A stretch of 64,000 bases of DNA from positions 1 to 64,000 of the forward strand of contig NZ_VPFD01000001.1 of the NCBI RefSeq assembly GCF_008014745.1, written 5' to 3'. The notes under the pieces were generated by a model, which had not been told where the DNA came from, did no database searches, and saw only the letters and a program-made list of their open reading frames with translations. Made by a program: the position numbers and the translations under genes. Source of the DNA: Massilia arenae (GTDB lineage: Bacteria > Pseudomonadota > Gammaproteobacteria > Burkholderiales > Burkholderiaceae_D). Below are positions 8,278 to 17,177 of the stretch, piece by piece (the first letter of the stretch is position 1; every line of letters begins with the position of its first letter).

Positions 8278-9597
8278 ATGAAACCGATTCAAGTTGGCCT
8301 CCTGGGCATCGGCACCGTGGGTGCCGGTACCTTCAACGTCCTCCAACGCAACCAGGAAGACATCCGCCGCCGCGCCGGACGCGGCATCGAGATTGCGATG
8401 ATTGCGGCGCGCAATATTGAACGTGCGCGCGAAGTGACCGGCGGTACGGTCGAGATCGTGGCCGACCCGTTTGCGGTGGTCAACAATCCCGAGATCGACA
8501 TCGTCGTCGAGCTGATCGGCGGCTACGAGCTGCCACGCGAGCTGGTGCTGCAAGCAATTGCCAACGGCAAGCACGTAGTCACCGCCAACAAGGCGCTGCT
8601 GGCGCTGCATGGCAACGAGATCTTCGCCGCCGCGCAAGAAAAGGGCGTGATGGTGGCCTTCGAGGCGGCCGTGGCCGGCGGCGTGCCGATCATCAAGGCC
8701 CTGCGCGAAGGCCTGACCGCCAATCGCATCGAATCGGTGGCCGGCATCATCAACGGCACCACCAACTTCATCCTGACCGAGATGCGCGAGAAGGGCCTGG
8801 ATTTTGCAACCGTGCTCAAGCAGGCGCAGGAACTGGGCTATGCCGAGGCCGACCCGACCTTCGACATCGAGGGCGTCGACGCGGCCCATAAACTGACCAT
8901 CATGTCGGCGATCGCCTTCGGCATCCCGGTCCAGTTCGACAAGGCCTATATCGAAGGCATCAGCCAGCTGCAGGCGGCCGACATCCGCTACGCTGAACAG
9001 CTCGGCTACCGCATCAAGCTGCTGGGCATCACGCGCCGCACCCATACCGAGTCGGGCGAGGGCGTCGAGCTGCGCGTCCACCCGACCCTGATCCCGGCCG
9101 CGCGCCTGATCGCCAATGTCGAAGGCGCGATGAACGCGGTGCTGGTGCAGGCCGACGCGGTCGGCGCCACGCTGTACTACGGCAAGGGCGCCGGTTCGGA
9201 GCCGACCGCATCGGCCGTGATCGCCGACCTGGTCGACGTGACCCGCCTGCTGACCGCCGACCCGTACAGCCGCGTGCCGCACCTGGCGTTCCAGCCGAAC
9301 CAGATGACCGACGTCGCGATCATGCCGATGTCCGAGATCACCACCAGCTACTACCTGCGCGTGCACGTGCAGGACCAGCTGGGCGTGATGGCCGACCTGA
9401 CCCGCATCCTGGCCGACGCCGGCATCTCGATCGACGCCGTGCTGCAGAAGGAGCCGGGCAACCGGGTCGACATCGACATTATCATGCTGACGCACCAGAC
9501 GCGCGAAAAGAACATCGACGCGGCGATCGCCAAGATCGAAGGCTTGCCAGCGGTGATCGGCAAGGTGACGCGGATTCGCCTGGAAGCGCTGGGCTGA
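8278..9597 (+). CDS. hom: Homoserine dehydrogenase
   Basis: A 439-residue enzyme that reduces aspartate semialdehyde to homoserine in threonine/methionine synthesis. It has the N-terminal Rossmann motif LLGIGTVGAGT (residues ~9-19), the catalytic-domain signatures GIINGTTNFILTEM and YAEADPTFDIEGVDAAHK, and a C-terminal ACT domain (from ~residue 350, VHVQDQLGVMADLTRILADA) for threonine feedback. It is co-oriented with alaC, 39 bp apart. The usual next gene, threonine synthase, is missing; instead a REP-like repeat starts 31 bp after the stop. Confidence 0.95.
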   Translation: MKPIQVGLLGIGTVGAGTFNVLQRNQEDIRRRAGRGIEIAMIAARNIERAREVTGGTVEIVADPFAVVNNPEIDIVVELIGGYELPRELVLQAIANGKHVVTANKALLALHGNEIFAAAQEKGVMVAFEAAVAGGVPIIKALREGLTANRIESVAGIINGTTNFILTEMREKGLDFATVLKQAQELGYAEADPTFDIEGVDAAHKLTIMSAIAFGIPVQFDKAYIEGISQLQAADIRYAEQLGYRIKLLGITRRTHTESGEGVELRVHPTLIPAARLIANVEGAMNAVLVQADAVGATLYYGKGAGSEPTASAVIADLVDVTRLLTADPYSRVPHLAFQPNQMTDVAIMPMSEITTSYYLRVHVQDQLGVMADLTRILADAGISIDAVLQKEPGNRVDIDIIMLTHQTREKNIDAAIAKIEGLPAVIGKVTRIRLEALG

Positions 9598-9628
9598 CGA
9601 CCCTTTACGCCTGGCCACTAGCCTCAAT

Positions 9629-9735
9629 ACGTCGTTCCCGCGCAGGCGGGAACCTAAGTTTGCCCGCTTCACCACTACGTTGTTCGTAGTCTCGGAGCAT
9701 GCTGACTTGGGTTCCCGCCTCCGCGGGAACGACGT
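9629..9735. repeat. REP-like inverted repeat, copy 1
   Basis: Two ~30-bp arms, each itself a small palindrome with core GTTCCCGC..GCGGGAAC, face each other across a ~45-bp variable spacer. The same paired-arm structure occurs at 35896-35998 and 38378-38483. It lies directly downstream of hom. The core resembles Neisseria dRS3-type and REP elements. Confidence 0.8.
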
Positions 9736-9763
9736 TTTTACGCTTGTGGTGCAAGCACGCGTC

Positions 9764-9943
9764 TTATGGCGGCGGCATGCCTTCGTGCGCCAGCGCTATC
9801 GCTGGATACGCCTCGAAACGGCGTGGTAATTCCTCGTCGTCGTCGAGGAGGGCGGTGGTGAGGAGCAGCAGGTCCTGCTCGATATGCTCGAACAGCGCAT
9901 TGGCGACGCTGGCGTAGCTGATGTGGAAGTTGGCGGAAGTCAT
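9764..9943 (-). CDS. Possible 59-residue protein of unknown function
   Basis: An open frame of 59 codons plus stop. The protein has an amphipathic helix-like N-terminal half (YASVANALFEHIEQDLLLL) followed by an acidic turn (LDDDEELPRR) and ends in MPPP. No strong ribosome site is seen, only a weak AGG about 13 bases upstream. The protein-like composition, unlike the basic or low-complexity shadows nearby, is the reason to list it. It may be a real small gene or the remnant of a larger one. It sits in the 616-bp gap between hom and the MFS gene; the rest of that gap (9944-10213) shows nothing recognisable. Confidence 0.35.
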   Translation of the reverse strand: MTSANFHISYASVANALFEHIEQDLLLLTTALLDDDEELPRRFEAYPAIALAHEGMPPP

Positions 9944-10213
9944 CTGCGGATTCTACCTGCGCTGCATTGCACCAATGTGCCAGATCAAGCCCTATTTGAC
10001 CGGCTTCAATCGTCAATCGCCCACATGGCATGGTTTCGGTGCGCACGCTTGCCGCCGGACGCCGTTTGTGTTCGCGCAAGCAGCACTTCGTACTGTAGAG
10101 CAAGACCCGTAGTATCAAATGCGGATACGCAAGTAACTATGTGAGAAACAGCGTTTGTTCCGCTGTGCTTGCCGTTGTACATTACGCACTCCTTCACAGC
10201 CGAGCTTTCCAGC

Positions 10214-12103
10214 ATGAGCCAACCGAATCAGTTTTCCCTGCTGACCCAGCGCCGTTTCGGCCCGTTCTTCTGGACCCAGTTCCTGGGCGCCTTCAACGAC
10301 AATCTGTTCAAGACCGCGCTGCTGGTCGTCATGACCTATGACGCGATCAACTGGACCACGCTCGATCCCTCCCTGATCAACAACCTGATCCCCGGCCTGT
10401 TCATCCTGCCCTACGTCCTGTTCTCGGCCACCTCGGGCCAGATCGCCGACAAATTCGACAAGGCCAGGCTGGCGCGCATCGTCAAGGTCGCCGAGATCGC
10501 GATCATGCTGGTGGCCGGCATCGGCTGGATGACGCACACGCTGTGGCTGCTGGTCGCGGCGGTGATCGGCATGGGCATGCATTCGACGCTGTTCGGGCCG
10601 GTCAAGTACGCGTATCTGCCGCAAAACCTCAAGCCCGACGAGCTGGTCGGCGGCAATGGCGTGGTCGAGATGGGGACCTTCGTCGGCATCCTGCTGGGTG
10701 AAGTGGCCGGCGCGATCCTGGTCGGCTACAAGCCGAACGGCATCATGCTGGTGGCCGGCGCGACCTTGCTCTTCGCCGTGCTGGGCCTGGCCGCCGCCTG
10801 GCGCATCCCGCCATCGCCGCCGCCGGCGCCCGAGCTGCGCATCAGCCGCAACTTCATCGCCGAATCGTGGCGCAACCTGGCGTATTCGCGCCAGAACCGC
10901 ACCGTGTTCCTGTCGATGCTCGGCAATTCCTGGTTCTGGTTCTATGGTGCCTTGCTGCTGGCCCAGTTCCCGGTGTTCTCGAAAGACTATCTGATGGGCG
11001 ACCACAGCGTGTTCGTGCTGCTGTTGACCGTGTTTTCGCTCGGCATTGGTGTCGGCTCGCTGCTGTGCGAGCGCCTGTCGGGCCACAAGGTCGAGATCGG
11101 CCTGGTGCCGTTCGGCTCGATCGGCCTGTCGGTGTTCGGCATCGACCTGTATTTCGCCAGCGAAGCCTTTATCGCCAGCACGACGGCGGTGGACTGGCTG
11201 GGCCTCTTGAACCAGCCGGGCGCCTGGCGCATCCTGGGCGACCTGGTGATGATCGGCGTGTTCGGCGGCTTCTTCATCGTGCCGCTGTTCGCCCTGATCC
11301 AGACCCGCTGCGACCAGAAACACGTGTCGCGCACGATCGCCGGCATGAACATCCTGAACGCGATCTTCATGGTCGCCTCGGCCGGCGTCGCCATCCTGCT
11401 GCTGGGGCAGGGCTTCAGCATCCCGGAACTGTTCCTGACCACGGCCCTGCTCAATGCGGTGGTGGCGGTGTACATCTTCTCGCTGGTGCCGGAATTCCTG
11501 ATGCGCTTCCTGGCCTGGCTGCTGATCCACACCGTGTACCGGGTGCGCACCATCGACACGGCGCGCATTCCGAGCGAAGGCCCGGCGGTGCTGGTGTGCA
11601 ACCATGTGAGCTATGTGGATGCGATCGTGATCAATGCCGCCAGCCCGCGTCCGATCCGCTTCGTGATGGACCACCGGATCTTCAAGACGCCTTTCCTGCG
11701 CTGGATCTTCCGCGCCGTGAACGCGATCCCGATCGCGCCGGCCAAGGAGGATCCGTGGACGATGGAAAAGGCGTTCGTGGACATCGCCCATGCGCTGCAT
11801 GACGGCGAACTGGTGTGCATCTTCCCGGAGGGACGCCTGACTTCGACCGGCGAGATGAATGAGTTCCGCCATGGGATCTCGAAGGTCATGGAGCGCAGCA
11901 AGGTGCCGGTGATCCCGATGGCGCTGCGCGGCCTGTGGGGCAGCTGGTTCACACGCGACCAGAGCAATCTGTTCGGGCGCCGCATTGCGCGCGGCATGCG
12001 TTCGCAATTGGCGCTGGCCGTCGGCCAGCCGGTAGCGCCGGAGCTGGCGACGCCGGAATACCTTCAGCAGCAGGTGATGGCGCTGCGCGGCGAGTGGAAG
12101 TAG
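10214..12103 (+). CDS. MFS transporter fused to a PlsC-type acyltransferase (LplT-Aas-like)
   Basis: A 629-residue membrane protein. Residues ~10-420 form a twelve-helix MFS domain with the LplT hallmark QFLGAFNDNLFKTALL; residues ~430-629 form a PlsC/LPLAT domain with NHVSYVDA (HX4D catalytic motif, ~residue 462) and FPEGRLTSTGEM. In enterobacteria LplT flips lysophospholipids inward and Aas re-acylates them, so the fusion would couple uptake and re-acylation in the inner membrane. The AMP-ligase domain of Aas is absent. The ATG at 10214 is preferred because the MFS homology begins right after it; a frame from 10169 is also open. Confidence 0.88.
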   Translation: MSQPNQFSLLTQRRFGPFFWTQFLGAFNDNLFKTALLVVMTYDAINWTTLDPSLINNLIPGLFILPYVLFSATSGQIADKFDKARLARIVKVAEIAIMLVAGIGWMTHTLWLLVAAVIGMGMHSTLFGPVKYAYLPQNLKPDELVGGNGVVEMGTFVGILLGEVAGAILVGYKPNGIMLVAGATLLFAVLGLAAAWRIPPSPPPAPELRISRNFIAESWRNLAYSRQNRTVFLSMLGNSWFWFYGALLLAQFPVFSKDYLMGDHSVFVLLLTVFSLGIGVGSLLCERLSGHKVEIGLVPFGSIGLSVFGIDLYFASEAFIASTTAVDWLGLLNQPGAWRILGDLVMIGVFGGFFIVPLFALIQTRCDQKHVSRTIAGMNILNAIFMVASAGVAILLLGQGFSIPELFLTTALLNAVVAVYIFSLVPEFLMRFLAWLLIHTVYRVRTIDTARIPSEGPAVLVCNHVSYVDAIVINAASPRPIRFVMDHRIFKTPFLRWIFRAVNAIPIAPAKEDPWTMEKAFVDIAHALHDGELVCIFPEGRLTSTGEMNEFRHGISKVMERSKVPVIPMALRGLWGSWFTRDQSNLFGRRIARGMRSQLALAVGQPVAPELATPEYLQQQVMALRGEWK

Positions 12104-12122
12104 ACATCGCGGCTGGGGCGCT

Positions 12123-13322
12123 TCAGTGCCGTCCTGCTTGCGCTGATGGCGCCGCCGGGCGCTGGCCGATCCAGGTCGCCCGGTGCCACAGGCTCTCAAG
12201 CGGACCCTGCGCATGGCGCTGGAGCCACCAGCTGCTCCAGCGAATTTGCATGGTCGCTAGAGCGATACCGATCGCCAGGCAGATGCCCGCACCGGTGAAC
12301 TGGTAGAGGCCAAGACCGAAACCATAGTAGAGCGTGGTGCCGATCAGCGATTGCGCGATGTAGCTGGTCAGGCTCATGCGCCCCATCGGCGCCAGGCGGG
12401 ACAACAGGCCCGCACCCGCCTTGCGGGTGTACAGGGCGACGAACGACGCCACCAGCAGCGTCGCAAATGCCAGGTTCGACCACGAGGTGACGATCACTTG
12501 CAAGGGGCGGCGCACGCCTTCGGCGGCAATCCATCCATCCAGCGACTTGCTCGCAAGAAACAAGAGGGTGAACGCCAGGAGGGCGCCCAGCCCGATGCGG
12601 CGCCAGCGCGCGGCCGCGTCATGCGCCGTGTCGAACAGCCTGGTGCGGCAGGCCAGCATGCCGAGCATTAACAGGGCCGGGATTTGCAGGATCCGGCCGT
12701 TCTCCCAGCTCCACAGGATGGCGGCCGTCTTGCCATTGGTGAGATTGCCGATCCACACGTCCAGCAATGTGCCGTGCATCAGGTAGACGTTGGCGGCACT
12801 GAAGTGCGCCCAGGAGGCCGGGTCGGCAAGCGTGGTGGCGGCGGCAGGCAGTGCATGGAACAGGTCGAGCCAGGCCAGGGGCTGTAGGAGCAGGATCGTT
12901 GCCACGATCAGCAGGGCGCGGTTGCCAAGACGCGCCACCGGCAGCAGGCTCATTGCGAGCACCGCATAGATCGACAGGATATCGCCATGGTAGAACAGCG
13001 AGTTTACCAGGCCGAAACACAGCAGCAGGAACATGCGCCACACGAAGCGGGGACGAAAATCTTGTCCAAGCGCCGCGCGCTTGTCGAATTGCAGGGCGAA
13101 GGTGAAGCCGAACAGGAAGGCGAAGATCGCGTACGCCTTGCCGCCGAACAGGAAGAAGGCGGCGCTCCAGATGCCCTTGTCGAGCGCCGCCAGCCACGCC
13201 GGCGTCCATGCTGGCGTGCCGTACAGATCGAAGCGCTCGATATTGTGCAGCAGCATGATTGCCAGGATGGCGAAGCCGCGCAGGGCGTCGACCAGGCTGA
13301 TACGCGAGGACGAAGGGGGCAT
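12123..13322 (-). CDS. DUF418-family membrane protein
   Basis: A 399-residue protein with about ten hydrophobic segments. The N-terminal [22 protein letters not shown] is the heparan-alpha-glucosaminide/OpgC-like start of DUF418 relatives, and the C-terminal ~160 residues ([19 protein letters not shown]) are the DUF418 domain itself. The start at 13322 has a GGAG ribosome site. The family is widespread, inner-membrane and of unknown function; acyltransferase-like activity has been suggested from the fold but is not shown. It converges with the MFS-acyltransferase gene, with only 19 bp between the stops. Confidence 0.87.
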   Translation of the reverse strand: MPPSSSRISLVDALRGFAILAIMLLHNIERFDLYGTPAWTPAWLAALDKGIWSAAFFLFGGKAYAIFAFLFGFTFALQFDKRAALGQDFRPRFVWRMFLLLCFGLVNSLFYHGDILSIYAVLAMSLLPVARLGNRALLIVATILLLQPLAWLDLFHALPAAATTLADPASWAHFSAANVYLMHGTLLDVWIGNLTNGKTAAILWSWENGRILQIPALLMLGMLACRTRLFDTAHDAAARWRRIGLGALLAFTLLFLASKSLDGWIAAEGVRRPLQVIVTSWSNLAFATLLVASFVALYTRKAGAGLLSRLAPMGRMSLTSYIAQSLIGTTLYYGFGLGLYQFTGAGICLAIGIALATMQIRWSSWWLQRHAQGPLESLWHRATWIGQRPAAPSAQAGRH

Positions 13323-13454
13323 GGAAACTCCGGGAGTGAAGGCCCAATTATAGATGTTAACGCTATCATCACAACACCATGATGTGCAAATCATGCAATG
13401 CCCATCGACTGCCAGATCGGGACTGCGGCCAACGCAGTCATTGCGTGGCAGATG

Positions 13455-13483
13455 TGCAAGTTTGCTATTCTCTCTGGTATAAT
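13455..13483 (+). promoter_or_regulatory. Sigma-70 promoter of tRNA-Pro
   Basis: A perfect TATAAT at 13478-13483 lies 12 bp before the tRNA, with a weak -35 (TGCAAG, 13455-13460) at 17-bp spacing. The transcript would start at about 13490. Confidence 0.65.
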
Positions 13484-13494
13484 TGCCAGCTAGT

Positions 13495-13572
<78 letters not shown>

Positions 13573-13588
13573 AGAAATCAACGAGTTA

Positions 13589-13613
13589 GGCCAGCCGAGA
13601 GGTTGGCCTTTTT
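13589..13613 (+). terminator. Rho-independent terminator after tRNA-Pro
   Basis: An 8-bp stem (GGCCAGCC/GGTTGGCC) with a GAGA loop followed by TTTTT, 18 bp past the tRNA. It lies inside the inserted segment, so it was probably brought in with the element and replaces the original terminator, a similar hairpin now at 14135-14154. Confidence 0.8.
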
Positions 13614-13627
13614 CGTTTCTGACGGAA

Positions 13628-13747
13628 TTACCCCAATTTTACCCCCACAGCTTTTACCCCTACAAAAGTACGGTAGATAGCGGTGCGCGACCGGCCCACC
13701 ATATCGATCACCGACTTGATGCGCAAAAAGCGTTTTGGTGCATTCAT
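13628..13747 (-). pseudogene. AlpA-family phage regulator, truncated
   Basis: A 39-codon frame starting at an ATG with GGGAG upstream. Residues 6-26 (KRFLRIKSVIDMVGRSRTAI and on) are the helix-turn-helix half of AlpA/Cox-type excisionase regulators, which are normally ~60-80 residues. After the second helix the sequence changes to a Val/Gly/Lys-rich tail and stops, so the wing and C-terminus are missing. The break probably marks one deletion junction in the element. It was recognised by translating the minus strand by eye. Confidence 0.65.
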
Positions 13748-13863
13748 CCCTTACTCCCTACCTGTTTCTTGTTGGGCGTGCGCCGCGGCCTTCAAACGCG
13801 TGCTCGGCGCCAGCTTGGCGACGTGTCGGCCACACTTGTCGTGCCGGCGCGCGCTGCAGCGAT

Positions 13864-14093
13864 AAAGGAGTCGAAAAAGCGGCGAAGGCGGTCCAGGAGT
13901 ACGAGGCGCTGCTCGACCGCATCAACGGCAAGACCGTCGGCATCGACCCCAGCTTCTACGCCGACCGGGACAAGCTCTATGCCGGCTACAAGGCTGGCAA
14001 GCAATCGCTGTCCGAATGCGTGGCCACGGTCGAAACATACATCGGCCAGCAGCCGTTCGCCAAGCAAGCAGAGCAGGATCGCCTGCGCGCCGC
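13864..14093 (+). pseudogene. Phage tail tape-measure-like C-terminal fragment
   Basis: About 77 codons in one frame (reading KGVEKAAKAVQEYEALLDRI to ..EQDRLRAA) with strongly helical, charged composition similar to the C-terminal ends of tail tape-measure proteins. There is no start codon or ribosome site, and the frame runs straight into the duplicated tRNA end at 14094, so it is a fragment cut by recombination. The tape-measure assignment is by general resemblance only; that it is a phage-type helical protein fragment is more certain. Confidence 0.4.
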
Positions 14094-14119
14094 GGTTCGA
14101 ATCCTCTCGCCCCGACCAA
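14094..14119 (+). repeat. Direct repeat, attR-like (copy of tRNA-Pro 3' end)
   Basis: A perfect 26-bp copy of 13547-13572. It is followed at 14135-14154 by a hairpin (GGTCAGCT/AGCTGGCC, GAAA loop) that was presumably the original tRNA terminator before insertion. Confidence 0.9.
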
Positions 14120-14174
14120 TGGATTCACCGAAAAGGTCAGCTGAAAAGCTGGCCGTTTCGTTGGCGCCGCGCGT

Positions 14175-14516
14175 TTACACGGGGCAGTCGGCGCCCGGTT
14201 CACCGAGCGCGGCGTGCGCATGGGCCGATGCGGTGATTGCCGCCGGAAAGCCGGCATAGAACGCCAGGTGGGTGATCGCGGCCGCCAGCTCGGTCCTGGT
14301 CAAACCGTTGGCGATGCTGCGCTTCAGGTGCGCCGGCAATTCCTCGGCATGGCCCAGGGCGACCAGGGCGGCGATGGTGACCAGGCTGCGGTCGCGCGGC
14401 GCAAGGTCTGGATCGGCCCAGACTTGCGAATACAGCGGTTCCTCGACCAGGGCGCTCAACTTGGGAGTGAAGGCCCGTGCGGCGGCGCGCGGGCTGCTGA
14501 AATCGATCGTTTTCAT
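14175..14516 (-). CDS. Carboxymuconolactone decarboxylase/AhpD-like protein
   Basis: A 113-residue protein of the CMD/AhpD fold (DRSLVTIAALVALGHAEELP at ~42-61, then GLTRTELAAAITHLAFYAGFPAA). The redox CxxC of true AhpD is missing; the only cysteine is near the C-terminus, so it is more like the CMD branch, where a histidine in the HLAFYAG helix is conserved. The substrate is unknown. It lies 22 bp downstream of the aldehyde dehydrogenase on the same strand and is probably co-transcribed with it. Confidence 0.85.
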   Translation of the reverse strand: MKTIDFSSPRAAARAFTPKLSALVEEPLYSQVWADPDLAPRDRSLVTIAALVALGHAEELPAHLKRSIANGLTRTELAAAITHLAFYAGFPAAITASAHAHAALGEPGADCPV

Positions 14517-14538
14517 GGCTATTCCTTGTGGATGTGGA

Positions 14539-15978
14539 TCAGGCCTGGCTGACGAATTTGTTGACCAGGTAGTGGTGGATGCCCTCGGCGCCGCCTTCGG
14601 AACCGATGCCGCTTTCCTTGATGCCGCCGAATGGCAGTTCGGTGGCGACGATACGGTACTGGTTGACGCCGATCATCCCCGCTTCGAGCCGGTCGGCTAC
14701 GTCGATCGCCGTGCGCGCGTCCGTGGTGAAGGCATAGGCCGACAATCCGTAGGGCAGCCGGTTCGCTTCCTCCAGGGCGTCTTCCAGGTCATCGAAGGCA
14801 AGCAGCACGGCAATCGGGCCGAACGGTTCCTCATGCATGATGCGCGCGCTCAGCGGCACGTCGGCCAGCACTGTCGGCGCAAAGAAATAGCCGGGACCAT
14901 CGATGCGGTGGCCGCCGGTGAGCAGGCGCGCACCCTGGCGCACCGCGTCTTCGACCAGCGACGTCATCTTGTCCAGCTGGCGTGCATTGGCCAGCGGTCC
15001 GACCTGGGTGGCCGCGTCGAGGCCATCGCCGACGACGAGTGCGCGGGTGGCTGCTACAAAACGTTCCGTGAACTGCTGGTACACCTTGCGTTGGACCAGG
15101 AAGCGGGTCGACGAAATGCAGATTTGTCCGGTGCCGCGGAAGCGGTTGGCGGCGCCGCCGACGGCGGCGGCTTCCAGGTCGGCGTCCTCGAACACGAGCA
15201 CCGGACCGTGTCCACCCAGCTCCAGCGTGATCGGCTTGACGCCGGCGGCGGCGCGGCCGGCCAGCAGGCGCCCAACGGGCATCGAACCGGTGAAGGCGAC
15301 CTTGCGGATCACCGGCGAGGCGATCAGGTGCGCGGACACCTCGTCCGGGCGGCCGAACACCACCTGCAGCACCCCTTTCGGCAGGCCGGCATCGTCCAGC
15401 GCGCGGGCCAGCGCCAGTGCGGTGGCGGGGCTTTCCTCGCCTGGCTTGATGATGACGCTGCAGCCGGCGGCCAGCGCGGCCGACAGCTTGCGTGCCGGCG
15501 TGATGGCGGGGAAATTCCACGGCGTGAAGGCAGCGACCGGCCCGATCGGCTCGCGCTTGACCAGTTGCAGCACGCCGGGACGGTTGGCGGGGACCACCCG
15601 CCCATCGATGCGGCGCGCTTCCTCCGCGAACCACTCGAAGTAGTCGGCGGCACGCAGCACCTCGTCGCGGCTCTCCGCCAGCGGCTTGCCTTCTTCCAGC
15701 GTCATCAGCGTGGCGATGTGTTCCGATCGTTCACGCATCAGCTCGGCGCCAGCCTTGAGGATGCGGGCCCGTTCCGCCGGCGCCGTGCGGCGCCACAGTG
15801 TGAAGGACTGTCCGGCGGCACGCAGTGCGCGGTCGAGGTCGGACAGGTTCGCCAGCGGCAGGCGGCCGAGCACGGCATGGGTGGCGGGGTTGACGACGGC
15901 GGCGGTGTCGCGCAGGCCGGCATCGAGCCAGCAGCCATCGATGAACAGGTAGAGCGGGTCGTACGAAGCGGGTTGCAT
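14539..15978 (-). CDS. NAD(P)-dependent aldehyde dehydrogenase (succinate-semialdehyde dehydrogenase-like)
   Basis: A 479-residue aldehyde dehydrogenase with the cofactor motif FTGSMPVGR, the general-base glutamate in LELGGHGPVLVFEDADL and the catalytic cysteine in GTGQICISSTRF (~residue 287). The sequence from ITPARKLSAALAAGCSVIIK and the C-terminal IKESGIGSEGG resemble the GabD branch, but the true substrate is not proven. The ATG at 15978 has an AAGGA ribosome site. It is cytoplasmic. It lies downstream of a LysR regulator on the same strand and upstream of the AhpD-like gene. Confidence 0.85.
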   Translation of the reverse strand: MQPASYDPLYLFIDGCWLDAGLRDTAAVVNPATHAVLGRLPLANLSDLDRALRAAGQSFTLWRRTAPAERARILKAGAELMRERSEHIATLMTLEEGKPLAESRDEVLRAADYFEWFAEEARRIDGRVVPANRPGVLQLVKREPIGPVAAFTPWNFPAITPARKLSAALAAGCSVIIKPGEESPATALALARALDDAGLPKGVLQVVFGRPDEVSAHLIASPVIRKVAFTGSMPVGRLLAGRAAAGVKPITLELGGHGPVLVFEDADLEAAAVGGAANRFRGTGQICISSTRFLVQRKVYQQFTERFVAATRALVVGDGLDAATQVGPLANARQLDKMTSLVEDAVRQGARLLTGGHRIDGPGYFFAPTVLADVPLSARIMHEEPFGPIAVLLAFDDLEDALEEANRLPYGLSAYAFTTDARTAIDVADRLEAGMIGVNQYRIVATELPFGGIKESGIGSEGGAEGIHHYLVNKFVSQA

Positions 15979-16130
15979 CTGCGTTCCTTTCCGGTGAGTG
16001 GGTAGTGCACCGGACAAAGATTAGGCTTTGGGAACGCTTTTGATAATCGGGTCGAGACCCATAAGGGTTTTGCGCGTTGTGCACAAATGGAGATGGGCGG
16101 GGCCGGCCTGGGCCGGTGCGAAGCGTGGCC

Positions 16131-17060
16131 CTAGGGGACGGCCGCGACCGTCCACCTCTCCGGCGCGCCGATATGCGCTTTCAACGCATCGATGAAGGCG
16201 CGCAGCTTGACCGCCGGCTGCGCCAGCGCCCGCAGGACATGGATATCGGTGTGCATGGATGGCATGGCGCAGGTTTGCGGGAGCACCTGCACCAGTTCGC
16301 CTTCCTTGATCGCCTCGCCGACCACCCAGTCCGGCAGCAGGCCGATGCCCATGCCGGCCCGGACGGACTGGAACATCGCTTCGAAATCGTCGCAGCGAAA
16401 CACCGCCTGTCCGGCGCCGACAGCTTCTCCCAGCAGGTCGGCCCAGCCCAGCAGGTCGTTACCGTGCAGCTTGTCGACGAGGCGGTGCCCGCGCAACGCC
16501 TCCGTGCAAGATGGGGCGCCGTGGCGCGCCAGGTAGGCGGCGCTGGCGCACAACAGCCGGGTCTGGCGGGCGATGCGGGTGGCGATCAGGGTGCTGTCGG
16601 CGAGGCTGCCGATGCGGATCACGGCGTCGAGCCTTTCGGCCACCGGATCGGCGAGGCGTTCGGTCAGGTCCAGCTCGATCCGCAGCGCCGGATAGCGTTC
16701 GGCCAACCCGGCAACCACGGGGATGACGTGGCGCCGTCCGAAAGTCGGAAAGCAGGCAATGCGCAGCACGCCCTGGACTTCGCCTTTCATGGAGGCGATT
16801 TCCTGCTGTGCGTCGTCGAGCTCGTCGAGGACGCGGCGTGCGCGCACCAGGAGCGCCTGCCCGGACTCGGTCAGCGTCAGCATCCGGGTCGAGCGCAGGA
16901 ACAGGGCCGCGTCCAGGTGCGCTTCGAGCGCGTCGATCTGGCGTGCAACCGACGACGGCGTAATGCCCCGCCGGCGCGCGGCGCTGGAAAAGCTGCCCTC
17001 GCGGGCCACGTCGGCAAAGACTCCCAGGTATTCGGCAAAGCGATCCGTCAGCATTCGCAA
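16131..17060 (-). CDS. LysR-family transcriptional regulator
   Basis: A 309-residue LysR regulator: N-terminal winged helix (FADVAREGSFSSAARRRGIT, ~15-34, with RQIDALEAHLDAALF as recognition helix and dimer start) and a periplasmic-binding-protein-like effector domain from ~residue 95. The start may be at 17060 or the second ATG two codons later. It sits 152 bp upstream of the aldehyde dehydrogenase on the same strand and is divergent from the quinone-oxidoreductase-like gene. A palindromic LysR-type box lies at 17161-17177 between them, so either neighbour could be its target. Confidence 0.88.
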   Translation of the reverse strand: MRMLTDRFAEYLGVFADVAREGSFSSAARRRGITPSSVARQIDALEAHLDAALFLRSTRMLTLTESGQALLVRARRVLDELDDAQQEIASMKGEVQGVLRIACFPTFGRRHVIPVVAGLAERYPALRIELDLTERLADPVAERLDAVIRIGSLADSTLIATRIARQTRLLCASAAYLARHGAPSCTEALRGHRLVDKLHGNDLLGWADLLGEAVGAGQAVFRCDDFEAMFQSVRAGMGIGLLPDWVVGEAIKEGELVQVLPQTCAMPSMHTDIHVLRALAQPAVKLRAFIDALKAHIGAPERWTVAAVP

Positions 17061-17160
17061 GCTCCATCGTCAATCTGTTAAGCATTATCACATGGAAAAA
17101 CACGACGACCCGGGGCCCGCGCAGGACCGACAGGTCCGCGTTTATGCGTCCATGAGCGCG

Positions 17161-17177
17161 GCATTTGTGCGAAATGC
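17161..17177. promoter_or_regulatory. Candidate LysR-type operator
   Basis: A 17-bp palindrome with 6-bp arms, GCATTT..AAATGC, and a five-base centre, matching the T-N11-A pattern of LysR boxes. It is about 100 bp upstream of the lysR start and 114 bp upstream of the divergent oxidoreductase start. Confidence 0.45.

Larger units (their letters stand above)
13573..14093. mobile_element. Deleted prophage or genomic island remnant in tRNA-Pro
   Basis: About 520 bp between two perfect 26-bp copies of the tRNA-Pro 3' end. Inside are a terminator right after the tRNA (13589-13613), a 39-codon AlpA-like regulator fragment on the minus strand (13628-13747) and an in-frame fragment resembling the end of a phage tail tape-measure protein on the plus strand (13864-14093). 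No integrase remains. The content and flanks point to an element that inserted into the tRNA and then lost almost everything by internal deletion. Confidence 0.8.

Noticed and set aside
9944..10213. A coding gene in the remainder of the hom-MFS gap
   Set aside because: The frames here are short, overlapping and of unlikely composition; nothing recognisable was found.
10115..12214. A 699-codon minus-strand frame opposite the MFS-acyltransferase
   Set aside because: His/Gln/Arg-rich shadow without domains; the plus strand has clear MFS and PlsC motifs.
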